Shown here: positions 1 through 5,857 of the stretch, in pieces | Numbering within the stretch: position 1 is the first letter of the stretch | Layout: every line of letters begins with the position of its first letter | Notes under the pieces: generated by a model | Databases searched by the model: none | Told to the model about the DNA's origin: nothing | Seen by the model: only the letters and a program-made list of their open reading frames with translations | Program-made: the position numbers and the translations under genes | DNA from: an uncultured Bacilli bacterium | GTDB lineage: Bacteria; Bacillota_I; Bacilli_A; RF39; UBA660 | Reading direction: 5' to 3' | Assembly (NCBI GenBank): GCA_948479395.1 | Contig: CAOLUI010000051.1 | Span: forward strand, 1 to 5,857 | DNA: 5,857 bases

Positions 1-144
1 CTTAGTATATTATAACTTTTTGTTTCTTTATATAAGGCATAGCTCCTATATATTATTATACCCCCCCCCCAGTAGGGCTAATGTTCCTAGGGTTAGGAGG
101 GTATTCTTTAGTTTTTTGTTTTTCTTAAAACTTTTTAATTTCAT
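1..144 (-). CDS. Partial exported/surface protein gene with G10 tract, out of frame as written
   Basis: The gene starts at the ATG at 144-142, nine bases after a GAGGG ribosome site, and runs off the left edge. The first residues are basic (MKLKSFKKNKKLKN), followed by a hydrophobic stretch (TLLTLGTLALLGGG), the layout of a signal peptide or N-terminal membrane anchor. The three glycines are encoded by a run of ten G at 70-61. With ten G the frame reads YNNI and stops at TAG 48-46, giving 32 residues. With nine (or twelve) G it continues as IIIYRSYALYKETKSYNIL and stays open to the window edge; with eleven it stops almost at once. A strong promoter and ribosome site suggest a real gene whose expression depends on tract length. 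I do not know its function. It may belong to the same class of surface proteins as the fragment at the right end, but only the N-terminus is visible. A sequencing error in the tract would make it an ordinary intact gene. Confidence 0.72.
61..70. repeat. C10/G10 homopolymer tract (candidate slippage site)
   Basis: Ten consecutive C on the given strand, read as ten G in the gene on the minus strand. This is the only long G/C homopolymer in an otherwise very AT-rich window and it lies inside the export signal coding region, where a one-base change switches the downstream frame. The tract itself is seen directly; its variability is inference. Confidence 0.9.
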
Positions 145-153
145 TCTCTATTT

Positions 154-158
154 CCCTC
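154..158 (-). promoter_or_regulatory. Ribosome binding site of the left-end exported protein gene
   Basis: GAGGG on the minus strand, nine bases before the ATG at 144-142. It fixes this start and argues that the short reading frame in front of the G tract is translated and not chance. Confidence 0.7.
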
Positions 159-172
159 TTTCTATTATTTAG

Positions 173-201
173 ATTATAGCATTTATCCTTTATCTAAACA
201 A
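173..201 (-). promoter_or_regulatory. Extended -10 promoter for the left-end exported protein gene
   Basis: On the minus strand TATAAT lies at 178-173, preceded by TGC (extended -10), with TTGTTT at 201-196 as a partial -35 and a spacer of exactly 17 bases. It lies between the kptA-side terminator and the ATG at 144, with the expected start of transcription about 20 bases before that ATG. The gene therefore appears to be a separate transcription unit. Confidence 0.7.
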
Positions 202-209
202 TAAAAATC

Positions 210-235
210 AAAAAAAAAATTGAGATAATCCTCAA
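210..235 (-). terminator. Rho-independent terminator after kptA
   Basis: On the minus strand a short hairpin TTGAGG-ATTA-TCTCAA (last pair G-U) is followed directly by ten T. It starts about eight bases past the kptA stop codon and would end the mutS-to-kptA transcript before the next promoter. The stem is short and AT-rich, but the T run is long. Confidence 0.75.
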
Positions 236-242
236 CCAACTT

Positions 243-777
243 TTAAAAATCAGTTCGTTTTAAATATTTTGGCGGAACTTCCTTGGTCAACCAAACACCA
301 TTTACTGATTTATAAAATATATATCCATCTCCAACCATTTCCTCAGCTGAAACACAAAAGACAACCGGCTTTCCATGTCGTAATCCAACCTTTTTTGCAG
401 TACTTAAATCTACCGAAAGATGAACGTATAGCCTAGATTTTGGAAACAAACCTTGTTTTTCTATAGAAGTGACATATTTTTCTCCCGTTCCATGATATAA
501 ATATTTTGGTGGAATTGCCTGCTTTAAATCCACATCAACTGATATCGAATGTCCTTGATTTGCTCGAATTAATGTTTTATTTTCATTAAAAGAATAACGT
601 TGTTTTTCATCTGAAGCAACAATCTCTTCCAGCATCTTCATATCAAAATATTGTTGTTTAGATATACCTCTAATTAATTCATCTACATTAGCCCATCCAT
701 GTTTATCAAGAGTAATTTACATCTGGCTTATGACGTAATATAAGACTAATAAATTTACTTGTATTTTTAAGCGACAT
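243..777 (-). pseudogene. kptA: RNA 2'-phosphotransferase (Tpt1/KptA), frameshifted near the 5' end
   Basis: KptA/Tpt1 enzymes transfer an internal RNA 2'-phosphate to NAD+, releasing nicotinamide and ADP-ribose 1'',2''-cyclic phosphate; their role in bacteria is unclear. The start at 777 follows AAAGGAAG with an eight-base gap. The first frame gives MSLKNTSKFISLILRHKPDV and then stops at TGA-TAA (708-703). The rest, ITLDKHGWANVDEL onward, lies in another frame, open from 716 to the stop at 243-245. The two parts together give about 177 residues, the usual family length. Family hallmarks are present: RHKP, LIRANQGHS, YHGTG, YVHLS, RHGKPV and NGVWLT. Relatives read roughly RHKPxxIGITLD at the break, so a loss of about five bases near 717 is the simplest cause. 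The ATG at 641 leaves an open piece of 132 residues but has no ribosome site and lacks the catalytic Arg-His pair, so I treat it as a fragment. It is the last gene of the run. Sequencing error is possible. Confidence 0.88.
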
Positions 778-785
778 TTTTATTT

Positions 786-793
786 CTTCCTTT
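786..793 (-). promoter_or_regulatory. Ribosome binding site of kptA
   Basis: AAAGGAAG on the minus strand, eight bases before the ATG at 777. It identifies the original kptA start upstream of the frameshift, showing that the broken 5' piece belongs to the gene. Confidence 0.7.
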
Positions 794-813
794 ACATTAA
801 ATTAATTTTAACT

Positions 814-1257
814 TTATCTTTTTATATCAATATCTTCACCAAGTTCTAATTTACTCTTAATTGCTTCTATTTCTTCTTCAGTTAATAATTGTTCTATTTT
901 TTCTCTTGCCACTTTACGAGAGCGCGCATTTTCTTCATTTATTATTAATTCATCCAATTCTTTCAAAAAAAGATCATCCGCTTCAATTCTTTCTTGTAAA
1001 GCGGGAATATCTTTATTAGAAGCATTCTTTAATTTCAAAACACATTCTTTTTTATCCAATAAATAATAATGATATATAGTTCTTAAAGCCCCATTTTGAT
1101 TAATCATATCTGAATCTAATTCAAAACCTTGATGATATTTAATGATTAATTCTGCCAATTGCAAATACTGTTCATCGTTTAAACTACTTTTTAATAAGCT
1201 TACATATTTTTCTATTAACTTTTCTTTTCTTGATTTAAAGCCAAATCTTTTTACCAT
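814..1257 (-). CDS. Uncharacterised charged helical protein (147 residues)
   Basis: I do not recognise a family. The protein is rich in Lys, Glu and Leu, has no signal peptide or membrane segment, and looks largely alpha-helical. A basic N-terminus (MVKRFGFKSRKEKL) precedes a helical region, and the last 60 residues (around PALQERIEADDLFLKELDEL and REKIEQLLTEEEIEAIKSKL) resemble a coiled coil; it is probably cytoplasmic. The ATG at 1257 lies four bases after the stop of the upstream nucleotidyltransferase gene, and its ribosome site AAAGGAG (1273-1267) lies within that gene's last codons, so translation of the two is probably coupled. It is followed after 36 bases by kptA. The coupling suggests a shared need for the two products but gives no function. 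Confidence refers to its being a real gene. Confidence 0.85.
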   Translation of the reverse strand: MVKRFGFKSRKEKLIEKYVSLLKSSLNDEQYLQLAELIIKYHQGFELDSDMINQNGALRTIYHYYLLDKKECVLKLKNASNKDIPALQERIEADDLFLKELDELIINEENARSRKVAREKIEQLLTEEEIEAIKSKLELGEDIDIKR

Positions 1258-1261
1258 CCTA

Positions 1262-2476
1262 TCACACTCCTTTTTCCTCTAAAGCTCTCTCCGCTTTAAT
1301 TATATCATCTTTTACTTTTATTGGGCAAAATTCTTTTTCGCTCGTCCGATATAAAAGCATATCATTTTCATAATAAAAAGCATCATATATAAATTGTTCA
1401 AATTTAAAAGAATTAGGACTTTCTGGTTTAATTAATTTACCATTTAAATCAATATGAGCATTTTTCTTATAAGCTCGATGATACTTTAAATCTATATCTG
1501 CAAACTTTTTTATCGAATCTAAAGAAATTAAATGACAAACAATATTTTTATCTCGATAAATATAATTATTATTTATATCTTTTTCATTAGTTATCTCTTC
1601 AGTTATATATGATAAAGGTAACATAAATGGGTAATCATAATACTTACAAAACACCCAATCCTTTTCCTTTTCACTACTTTTTAATATTGTTTTGGATGCT
1701 ATTTTATAATGATTAAATAAAGTTGCCCCTATAAAACAAAAATCAATTAAATTAGATAAAACATTATCAATAGTCGAAAACAACACATATTTAATATTTT
1801 TCTTTTCCATATCTTCTAAAATTTTATTATTTTTTAAAGCTTTAAACACATTTCCATTACCATTAGGACCAAATAATACTTTTGCTTTATCCCTTAAAAG
1901 AATTTTCCCATCAATATCTAAGATAGGCAAATATTCTTGTTTAAAAAAAATTATATTCTTTTTTGGATAATTAAAATAATCATTTAATTCAAAAAACTCT
2001 TTTGTAGCTTGATCATTAACATTACTAGTCATAATATATAAATTAATATATATTCCAAAATCATCCTTAATCTTTTTCAATTGTTCAAGATATAATTCAA
2101 ACAAAGAAACTTTTTTATTTTGATAATTAATTTCTAAAGTCCCTTTAGGAGCATTATGACCTAATCTTGACCCTAAACCTCCAGCTAACAAACAAATAGC
2201 ATAATTATTATTAATTATTAATTCCTTCCCTAATTCACAATACTTTTCTTTTTCTTCTAAAGTTTTATTACTAATAACTTGTAAAGGTTTTATTTTTTTA
2301 ATATTTATCGCTTCATCAAAAAAAGAATTTTTATATAATTTTTCCATCAACGGAAAATTTATTTTCTTAATATCTTCTACTAACTCTTTTTTTTCTTCAT
2401 CAGATAAATCTTCATAAAAATTAAGAATTTGGTCCTGGTTAAATCTTTTTAAAATATCTAATATTTCTTCACTCAT
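1262..2476 (-). CDS. UDP-sugar pyrophosphorylase, UAP1/AGX1-like (UDPGP family)
   Basis: This enzyme family joins UTP and a sugar 1-phosphate to give a UDP-sugar and pyrophosphate in the cytoplasm. In 404 residues the order of motifs is typical: nucleotide-binding LAGGLGSRLG (97-106) with PKG (110-112), FFKQEYLPILD (177-187), GPNGNGNVFKAL (203-214), a TIDN version of the usual VDN metal/sugar motif (235-238), YHRAYKK (332-338), SPNSFKFEQFIYDAF (353-367) and EFCPIK (382-387). The C-terminal motifs resemble eukaryotic UDP-N-acetylhexosamine pyrophosphorylase more than bacterial GalU or GlmU, so UDP-GlcNAc/GalNAc is the likeliest product, although UDP-glucose cannot be excluded. The start at 2476 follows AGAGGT (2492-2487) by ten bases. 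It lies 65 bases after mutS with no terminator between; a lone TATAAT at 2510-2505 could be an internal promoter but has no convincing -35. The end overlaps the ribosome site of the next gene. It ends TGA-TAG. Confidence 0.87.
   Translation of the reverse strand: MSEEILDILKRFNQDQILNFYEDLSDEEKKELVEDIKKINFPLMEKLYKNSFFDEAINIKKIKPLQVISNKTLEEKEKYCELGKELIINNNYAICLLAGGLGSRLGHNAPKGTLEINYQNKKVSLFELYLEQLKKIKDDFGIYINLYIMTSNVNDQATKEFFELNDYFNYPKKNIIFFKQEYLPILDIDGKILLRDKAKVLFGPNGNGNVFKALKNNKILEDMEKKNIKYVLFSTIDNVLSNLIDFCFIGATLFNHYKIASKTILKSSEKEKDWVFCKYYDYPFMLPLSYITEEITNEKDINNNYIYRDKNIVCHLISLDSIKKFADIDLKYHRAYKKNAHIDLNGKLIKPESPNSFKFEQFIYDAFYYENDMLLYRTSEKEFCPIKVKDDIIKAERALEEKGV
1267..1273 (-). promoter_or_regulatory. 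Ribosome binding site inside the upstream gene (translational coupling)
   Basis: AAAGGAG on the minus strand lies within the last sense codons of the nucleotidyltransferase gene and nine bases before the ATG at 1257. The stop codon of the first gene sits between this site and the next start, an arrangement typical of coupled translation. Confidence 0.7.
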
Positions 2477-2541
2477 TATTTATCTTACCTCTTATTATTA
2501 CTATATTATATTAAATAACTCTTCATATAATTCTTTTACTG

Positions 2542-5085
2542 CTACTCTTCTTCTTTTTTTATTAATTGTTTTAATTCATATAGTTTATTTATAGCATCCA
2601 TTGGAGTTAAATATACTGGATCAATTTTCTCTAAAAATACATTTAAAGAATCATCTTTTTTAGGTTCTTCAAAAGTCATTTCTAATTGCACTTTTTCCTC
2701 GCTTTTTTGAGAACTAGTTTCATAATAATTTAATATTTCATGTGCTCTTTTAATTAATTCTTCTGGCATGCCCGCAAGTTTAGCCACATGTATTCCATAC
2801 GATTTATCAACCGCTCCCTTTTTTATTTTATGTAAAAAGGTAATATTGCCATTTTCTTCTACAGCAGAGACATGAACATTTTCAATCGTTGAAATTTCTT
2901 TTTCTAAACCTGTTAATTCATGATAATGCGTAGAAAATAATGTTTTACATTTAATATTTTTATTTACATATTCTAAAATAGCTTGAGCTAAACTCATTCC
3001 ATCATAAGTAGCTGTTCCTCTGCCTAATTCATCAAATAATATTAAACTATTCTCTGTAGCATTAATAATCGCATTTCTGGCTTCATTCATCTCCACCATA
3101 AACGTTGATTCACCACTCACCAAATCATCACTAGCACCAATTCTAGTAAATATCTTATCAATAATTGGTAGATTAGCATATCTAGCGGGAACAAAAGAAC
3201 CCATCTGCGCCATAATTATTATAATTGCCAGCTGCCTCATAAATGTCGATTTTCCACTCATATTTGGTCCCGTTATTAAAAGTGTACTTATATCATTTCC
3301 CATAATACAATCATTTGGCACATAAGTATTATTGCTTACATGTTCAATAACGGGATGAAACCCTTCTTTAATATCAATTATATGTTCATTATTTAATTCT
3401 GGTCTTACAAAATGATACTCTTCTGCACAAACTGCTAAAGATGCTAAAGAATCAAGTTCACTAATTATTTCTGCGGTATCTTTTAAAGCAATTAATTCTT
3501 TTTTTATTATATCTTTAATTTCCATAAACAAATTATATTCTAACTCAATAATTTTTTCCTCAGCATTCAAAATTAACGCTTCTTTTTCTTTTAGCTCTGG
3601 GGATATAAATCTTTCATAATTAGTTAAAGTTTGCCTTCTTTCCCAATTAAGAGAAGAAGGTATATCTTTTACTTGTCCCTTAGAAATTTCAATATAATAA
3701 CCAAAAACTTTATTAAAGCCAACTTTTAAAGTTTTAATTCCTGTTTCTTCTTTAATTTTCGCTTCAAAATCAGCAATAAAAGTCTTACCACCACTACGAA
3801 TACTTTTTAATTCATCTAACTCTTCATTATATCCTTCCTTTATTAAAAAGCCTTCTTTTAATGTAACTGGAGGATTTTCATATATAGCCCTTTCTAATAA
3901 TTCATAAATATTTTGATGAGTTGAAATAGAGTAATCAAAATCTAAATCTTTTATTATTCTTTTAACTTCTGGTAAAACCTTTAAACTGGCTTTTAATTGT
4001 AAAAGATCGCGAGCATTTAAATTGCCACAAGCAATTTTTCCACATAAACGTTCAATATCATAAACATTATAAAGACTTTCTCTTAATTCATCTTTTAATA
4101 TAAACTCAGTATTTAATTTTGCTATTTTATCTAGTCGTTCATTTATCTTCTCTTTATTTTTTAAAGGATGCATTAAATAATCCTTTAATTTTCGACTTCC
4201 CATACTAGTTTTTGTTTTATCTAATAACCAAATAAGAGAATAAGTTCGCTCTTTTAATCTTAATGTTTCCACTAACTCTAAATTTCTAATCGTATGAACA
4301 TCCATATCTAAATAATCTTCTTTATTTACAATATTAACCGTTTTAATATGAGAAATATCTTTTAATTCTTTTACTATTAAATAATATAGAATATGTTTTA
4401 TTCCTTCTTTAAAGCGAATATCCTCAACACTATTAATTAAAGAAAGATAATCGTTATTTAAAAAATCTGGACTAATAGAAACTTCGATTCCATAATTTCC
4501 TTTTAAAATCCCAATTAACTCTATATCTAAATTATCTTTTAAAACCACCTCTTTTATTTTTAAATTAAGTATTTCATTTAACAATTTCTCTTTTTTATGC
4601 TCAATTTTCATGACATTTAAGCTTCCTGTTGAAATATCGGCATAACACAAAACATACATAAATGAAAAATCTAAAACACTAGCAATATAATTATTATCGT
4701 ATTCACTTAAAAGCTCTGAATCCACTATTGTTCCTTTACTAACTACTTGAGTAACTCCTCTTTTTACAGTTCCTTTAGCATTCTTCGCATCTTCCAACTG
4801 TTCACATATCGCCACTTTATAGCCCTTATTTACTAATTTTTCAATATAAGGTTTAACACTGTGAAAAGGAACACCACACATTGGAATTCTCTCTTTTAAA
4901 CCTGCATTTTTACCTGTTAAAGTCAATTCCAGTTCTCTTGATGCTACCTCACCATCTTCAAAAAACAATTCATAAAAATCCCCTAACCGAAAAAAAAGTA
5001 ATTCCTCTTTATATTGTTCTTTAATTTCATAATATTGTTTCATTCCAGGACTTAACTGATTTTTATCTACTTCACTTAGTTTCAT
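2542..5085 (-). CDS. mutS: DNA mismatch repair protein MutS
   Basis: MutS recognises base mismatches and small loops after replication and, by ATP-driven clamp formation, recruits MutL. With the ATG at 5085 it has 847 residues, normal for the family. Domain I shows GDFYELF with the mismatch-probing Phe37-x-Glu39 and MCGVPFHS; connector, lever and clamp domains follow. The ATPase domain has GPNMSGKS (606-613, Lys612), a GESTFMVEM segment, FDELGRGT (Asp685, Glu686) and STHYHEL (His720), then KSYGIHVAKLAGMP and a C-terminal tail. The tail contains QLEMTF, which fits a beta-clamp binding motif as in Gram-positive MutS. No active-site residue is missing and I see no lesion. A GTG at 5097 would add four residues but lies inside the ribosome site AGGTGG, so I prefer the ATG. 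It is first in a run of four genes; mutL is not next to it in this window. It ends with TAG. Confidence 0.98.
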   Translation of the reverse strand: MKLSEVDKNQLSPGMKQYYEIKEQYKEELLFFRLGDFYELFFEDGEVASRELELTLTGKNAGLKERIPMCGVPFHSVKPYIEKLVNKGYKVAICEQLEDAKNAKGTVKRGVTQVVSKGTIVDSELLSEYDNNYIASVLDFSFMYVLCYADISTGSLNVMKIEHKKEKLLNEILNLKIKEVVLKDNLDIELIGILKGNYGIEVSISPDFLNNDYLSLINSVEDIRFKEGIKHILYYLIVKELKDISHIKTVNIVNKEDYLDMDVHTIRNLELVETLRLKERTYSLIWLLDKTKTSMGSRKLKDYLMHPLKNKEKINERLDKIAKLNTEFILKDELRESLYNVYDIERLCGKIACGNLNARDLLQLKASLKVLPEVKRIIKDLDFDYSISTHQNIYELLERAIYENPPVTLKEGFLIKEGYNEELDELKSIRSGGKTFIADFEAKIKEETGIKTLKVGFNKVFGYYIEISKGQVKDIPSSLNWERRQTLTNYERFISPELKEKEALILNAEEKIIELEYNLFMEIKDIIKKELIALKDTAEIISELDSLASLAVCAEEYHFVRPELNNEHIIDIKEGFHPVIEHVSNNTYVPNDCIMGNDISTLLITGPNMSGKSTFMRQLAIIIIMAQMGSFVPARYANLPIIDKIFTRIGASDDLVSGESTFMVEMNEARNAIINATENSLILFDELGRGTATYDGMSLAQAILEYVNKNIKCKTLFSTHYHELTGLEKEISTIENVHVSAVEENGNITFLHKIKKGAVDKSYGIHVAKLAGMPEELIKRAHEILNYYETSSQKSEEKVQLEMTFEEPKKDDSLNVFLEKIDPVYLTPMDAINKLYELKQLIKKEEE

Positions 5086-5093
5086 TATTATAC

Positions 5094-5099
5094 CCACCT
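5094..5099 (-). promoter_or_regulatory. Ribosome binding site deciding the mutS start
   Basis: AGGTGG on the minus strand, eight bases before the ATG at 5085. The alternative GTG start at 5097-5095 is part of this site and has no ribosome site of its own, so the ATG is the likely start. Confidence 0.7.
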
Positions 5100-5105
5100 A
5101 AAAAT

Positions 5106-5114
5106 ATTATATCA
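5106..5114 (-). promoter_or_regulatory. Extended -10 promoter element for mutS
   Basis: TGATATAAT on the minus strand is a perfect extended -10. Seventeen bases upstream there is only TTTATT (5134-5129), a weak -35 that lies within the preceding terminator hairpin. Transcription would start near 5099, giving a leader of about 14 bases that barely includes the ribosome site. A more distant promoter with read-through is an alternative. Confidence 0.5.
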
Positions 5115-5139
5115 AAAAAATAAAGGTCAATAAACCTCT
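5114..5139 (-). terminator. Rho-independent terminator after the surface protein gene
   Basis: On the minus strand AGAGGTT-TATT-GACCTTT forms a seven-pair stem including two G-U pairs, followed by A and seven T. It lies about 17 bases after the stop codon at 5157-5159 and ends the right-hand gene just before mutS. Confidence 0.75.
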
Positions 5140-5156
5140 ATTTTACTTATTTAGAA

Positions 5157-5857
5157 TTAAGAATTTTTTAAAACAAATGGTGAAGTACTCGAACCATCAC
5201 TTCCGCTCTCTATTCCTATATTCGATCCTAGATATACCGATGGACGGACCGCACTCGTATTGTACACATAGCTACCATACACATACGATGTCGAATCCAC
5301 ATAGAAGACATCGTGACTATAGGAAATAAACGACGTAATCGTACATTGATTACTATTCCCTGACAACCAGTCATTGTTCTTACAATCACTTATACTACTT
5401 CTATTCCAACTATATAAAACTGTATTCAAACATGTATCTCTATTTGTTGTTGCTCCTCCTGCAGTCGCATATCCATAATCTGAAGGATACATTAACCCTA
5501 CTTTCCCTGTCCATGTTGTTGGTCTTCCACTATATACATATGTTCCTCTTTCTCTTTCATAAAACGATTTAGCTCTTACATTATTATGTGTACCACTTCC
5601 TCCTAAGTTCCATACTACCTCACTTATCATGTTTTTAGACTCTTCTGTTAATCCTGTATTACTAAAATCACATGTGGTTGTTGCTCCAACTCTATAACTC
5701 GGACAATCTCCACTTGTTCTACTCCAGTATGCCCCTTCATTTAAGACCTTTTGTAAGGCACTATCACTCCAATCATTACTTCCACTATCACTTGTTGATG
5801 ATCCTGTCCCACTTGCTTTATTATCCTATGAGTACGATCCTATACTCTCACTTCGGA
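5157..5857 (-). pseudogene. 3' part of a secreted/surface protein gene with an in-frame TAG
   Basis: One frame runs from the right edge to TAA at 5159-5157, interrupted only by TAG at 5828-5826. Before it are RSESIGSYS, after it DNKASGTGSS and 222 residues in all. There is no ATG, GTG or TTG between the TAG and the internal ATG at 5630, which lacks a ribosome site, so this is not a separate gene start. The protein is rich in Ser, Thr, Tyr, Gly and Asn and poor in charge, with five cysteines, features of an extracellular protein. From memory, stretches such as ERERGTYVYSGRPTTWTGK, GLMYPSDYGYAT, KNNDWL and AVRPSVYL near the end match a large multi-copy family of uncharacterised surface proteins in uncultured gut Bacillota, in which the stop position is usually Trp (TGG) and the QCTIT segment is usually QWT. 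The row 5221-5280 has 28 G/C of 60, against 11 of 60 at 3901-3960 in mutS. Function is unknown. The 5' end lies outside the window. Confidence 0.75.

Noticed and set aside
2..40. A 12-residue reading frame (MPYIKKQKVIIY) after an AGGAG site
   Set aside because: It is very short and overlaps the nine-G reading frame of the exported protein; the AGGAG is explained as Arg-Ser codons of that frame.
243..641. An intact 132-residue KptA starting at the ATG at 641
   Set aside because: There is no ribosome site before this ATG, and upstream sequence encodes the conserved N-terminal third of the family in two frames, so it is a fragment of a broken gene.
1259..1264. Reassigned UGA (Trp) as in mycoplasmas
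   Set aside because: Tryptophans in MutS and KptA motifs are TGG, no gene needs an internal TGA, and TGA ends the nucleotidyltransferase frame. Tandem TGA-TAG there means it is not a strict proof.
5087..5092. TATAAT directly before the mutS ATG
   Set aside because: It lies between the ribosome site and the start codon, so it cannot serve as the promoter of mutS.
5086..5097. GTG start for MutS, four codons upstream of the ATG
   Set aside because: The GTG is part of the AGGTGG ribosome site and has no site of its own; family members begin near the MKLSEVDKNQ equivalent.
5286..5313. Inverted repeat CGATGTC/GACATCG inside the surface gene
   Set aside because: It is seven bases with a 14-base loop, lies within coding sequence and has no T run; chance is the simplest reading.
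5157..5500. Target region of a diversity-generating retroelement
   Set aside because: No reverse transcriptase or template repeat is present in the window; the idea rests only on the apparent variability of the domain.
5157..5630. An intact 157-residue gene starting at the ATG at 5630
   Set aside because: The frame is coherent with family-like sequence up to and across the TAG at 5826; this Met is internal and lacks a ribosome site.

Overview
The window is strongly AT-rich and every gene I can support lies on the minus strand, so the genes run from the right end to the left. Low GC, clear purine-rich Shine-Dalgarno sites, extended -10 promoters and MutS with the QLxxF-type clamp motif of Gram-positives point to a Bacillota/Mollicutes-like bacterium, probably an uncultured host-associated Bacilli lineage. 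The lineage is inference. All tryptophans I checked are TGG, mutS ends at TAG and the sugar nucleotidyltransferase gene ends at TGA-TAG. This fits the standard bacterial code.

Layout from right to left. (1) Positions 5857-5157 hold the 3' part of a large secreted or surface protein gene, richer in GC than its neighbours and broken by an in-frame TAG at 5826-5828; a terminator follows at 5114-5139. (2) An extended -10 promoter next to that terminator leads a tightly packed run: mutS (5085-2542), a eukaryote-like UDP-sugar pyrophosphorylase (2476-1262), an unrecognised 147-residue charged helical protein (1257-814) whose ribosome site lies inside the preceding gene, and kptA (777-243). No terminator is visible between them, so they are probably co-transcribed. 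kptA carries a frameshift near its 5' end that separates its catalytic Arg-His pair from the rest of the enzyme. A terminator at 210-235 closes the run. (3) A fresh promoter at 173-201 drives a gene that starts at 144 and leaves the window. It begins with a basic N-terminus and a hydrophobic export segment, and contains a run of ten G in the middle of that segment. As written, the run puts the gene out of frame; one G fewer opens the frame to the window edge.

The most interesting point is this last gene: it has the architecture of a phase-variable surface protein controlled by slippage in a G tract. Three separate lesions (G tract, kptA frameshift, surface-gene nonsense codon) fall in a window of under 6 kb, while mutS, which normally suppresses such slippage, looks intact. 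MutS repair and UDP-sugar synthesis are housekeeping functions; the two flanking surface genes look like accessory, fast-changing loci. Homopolymer sequencing error is the main alternative for the G tract.
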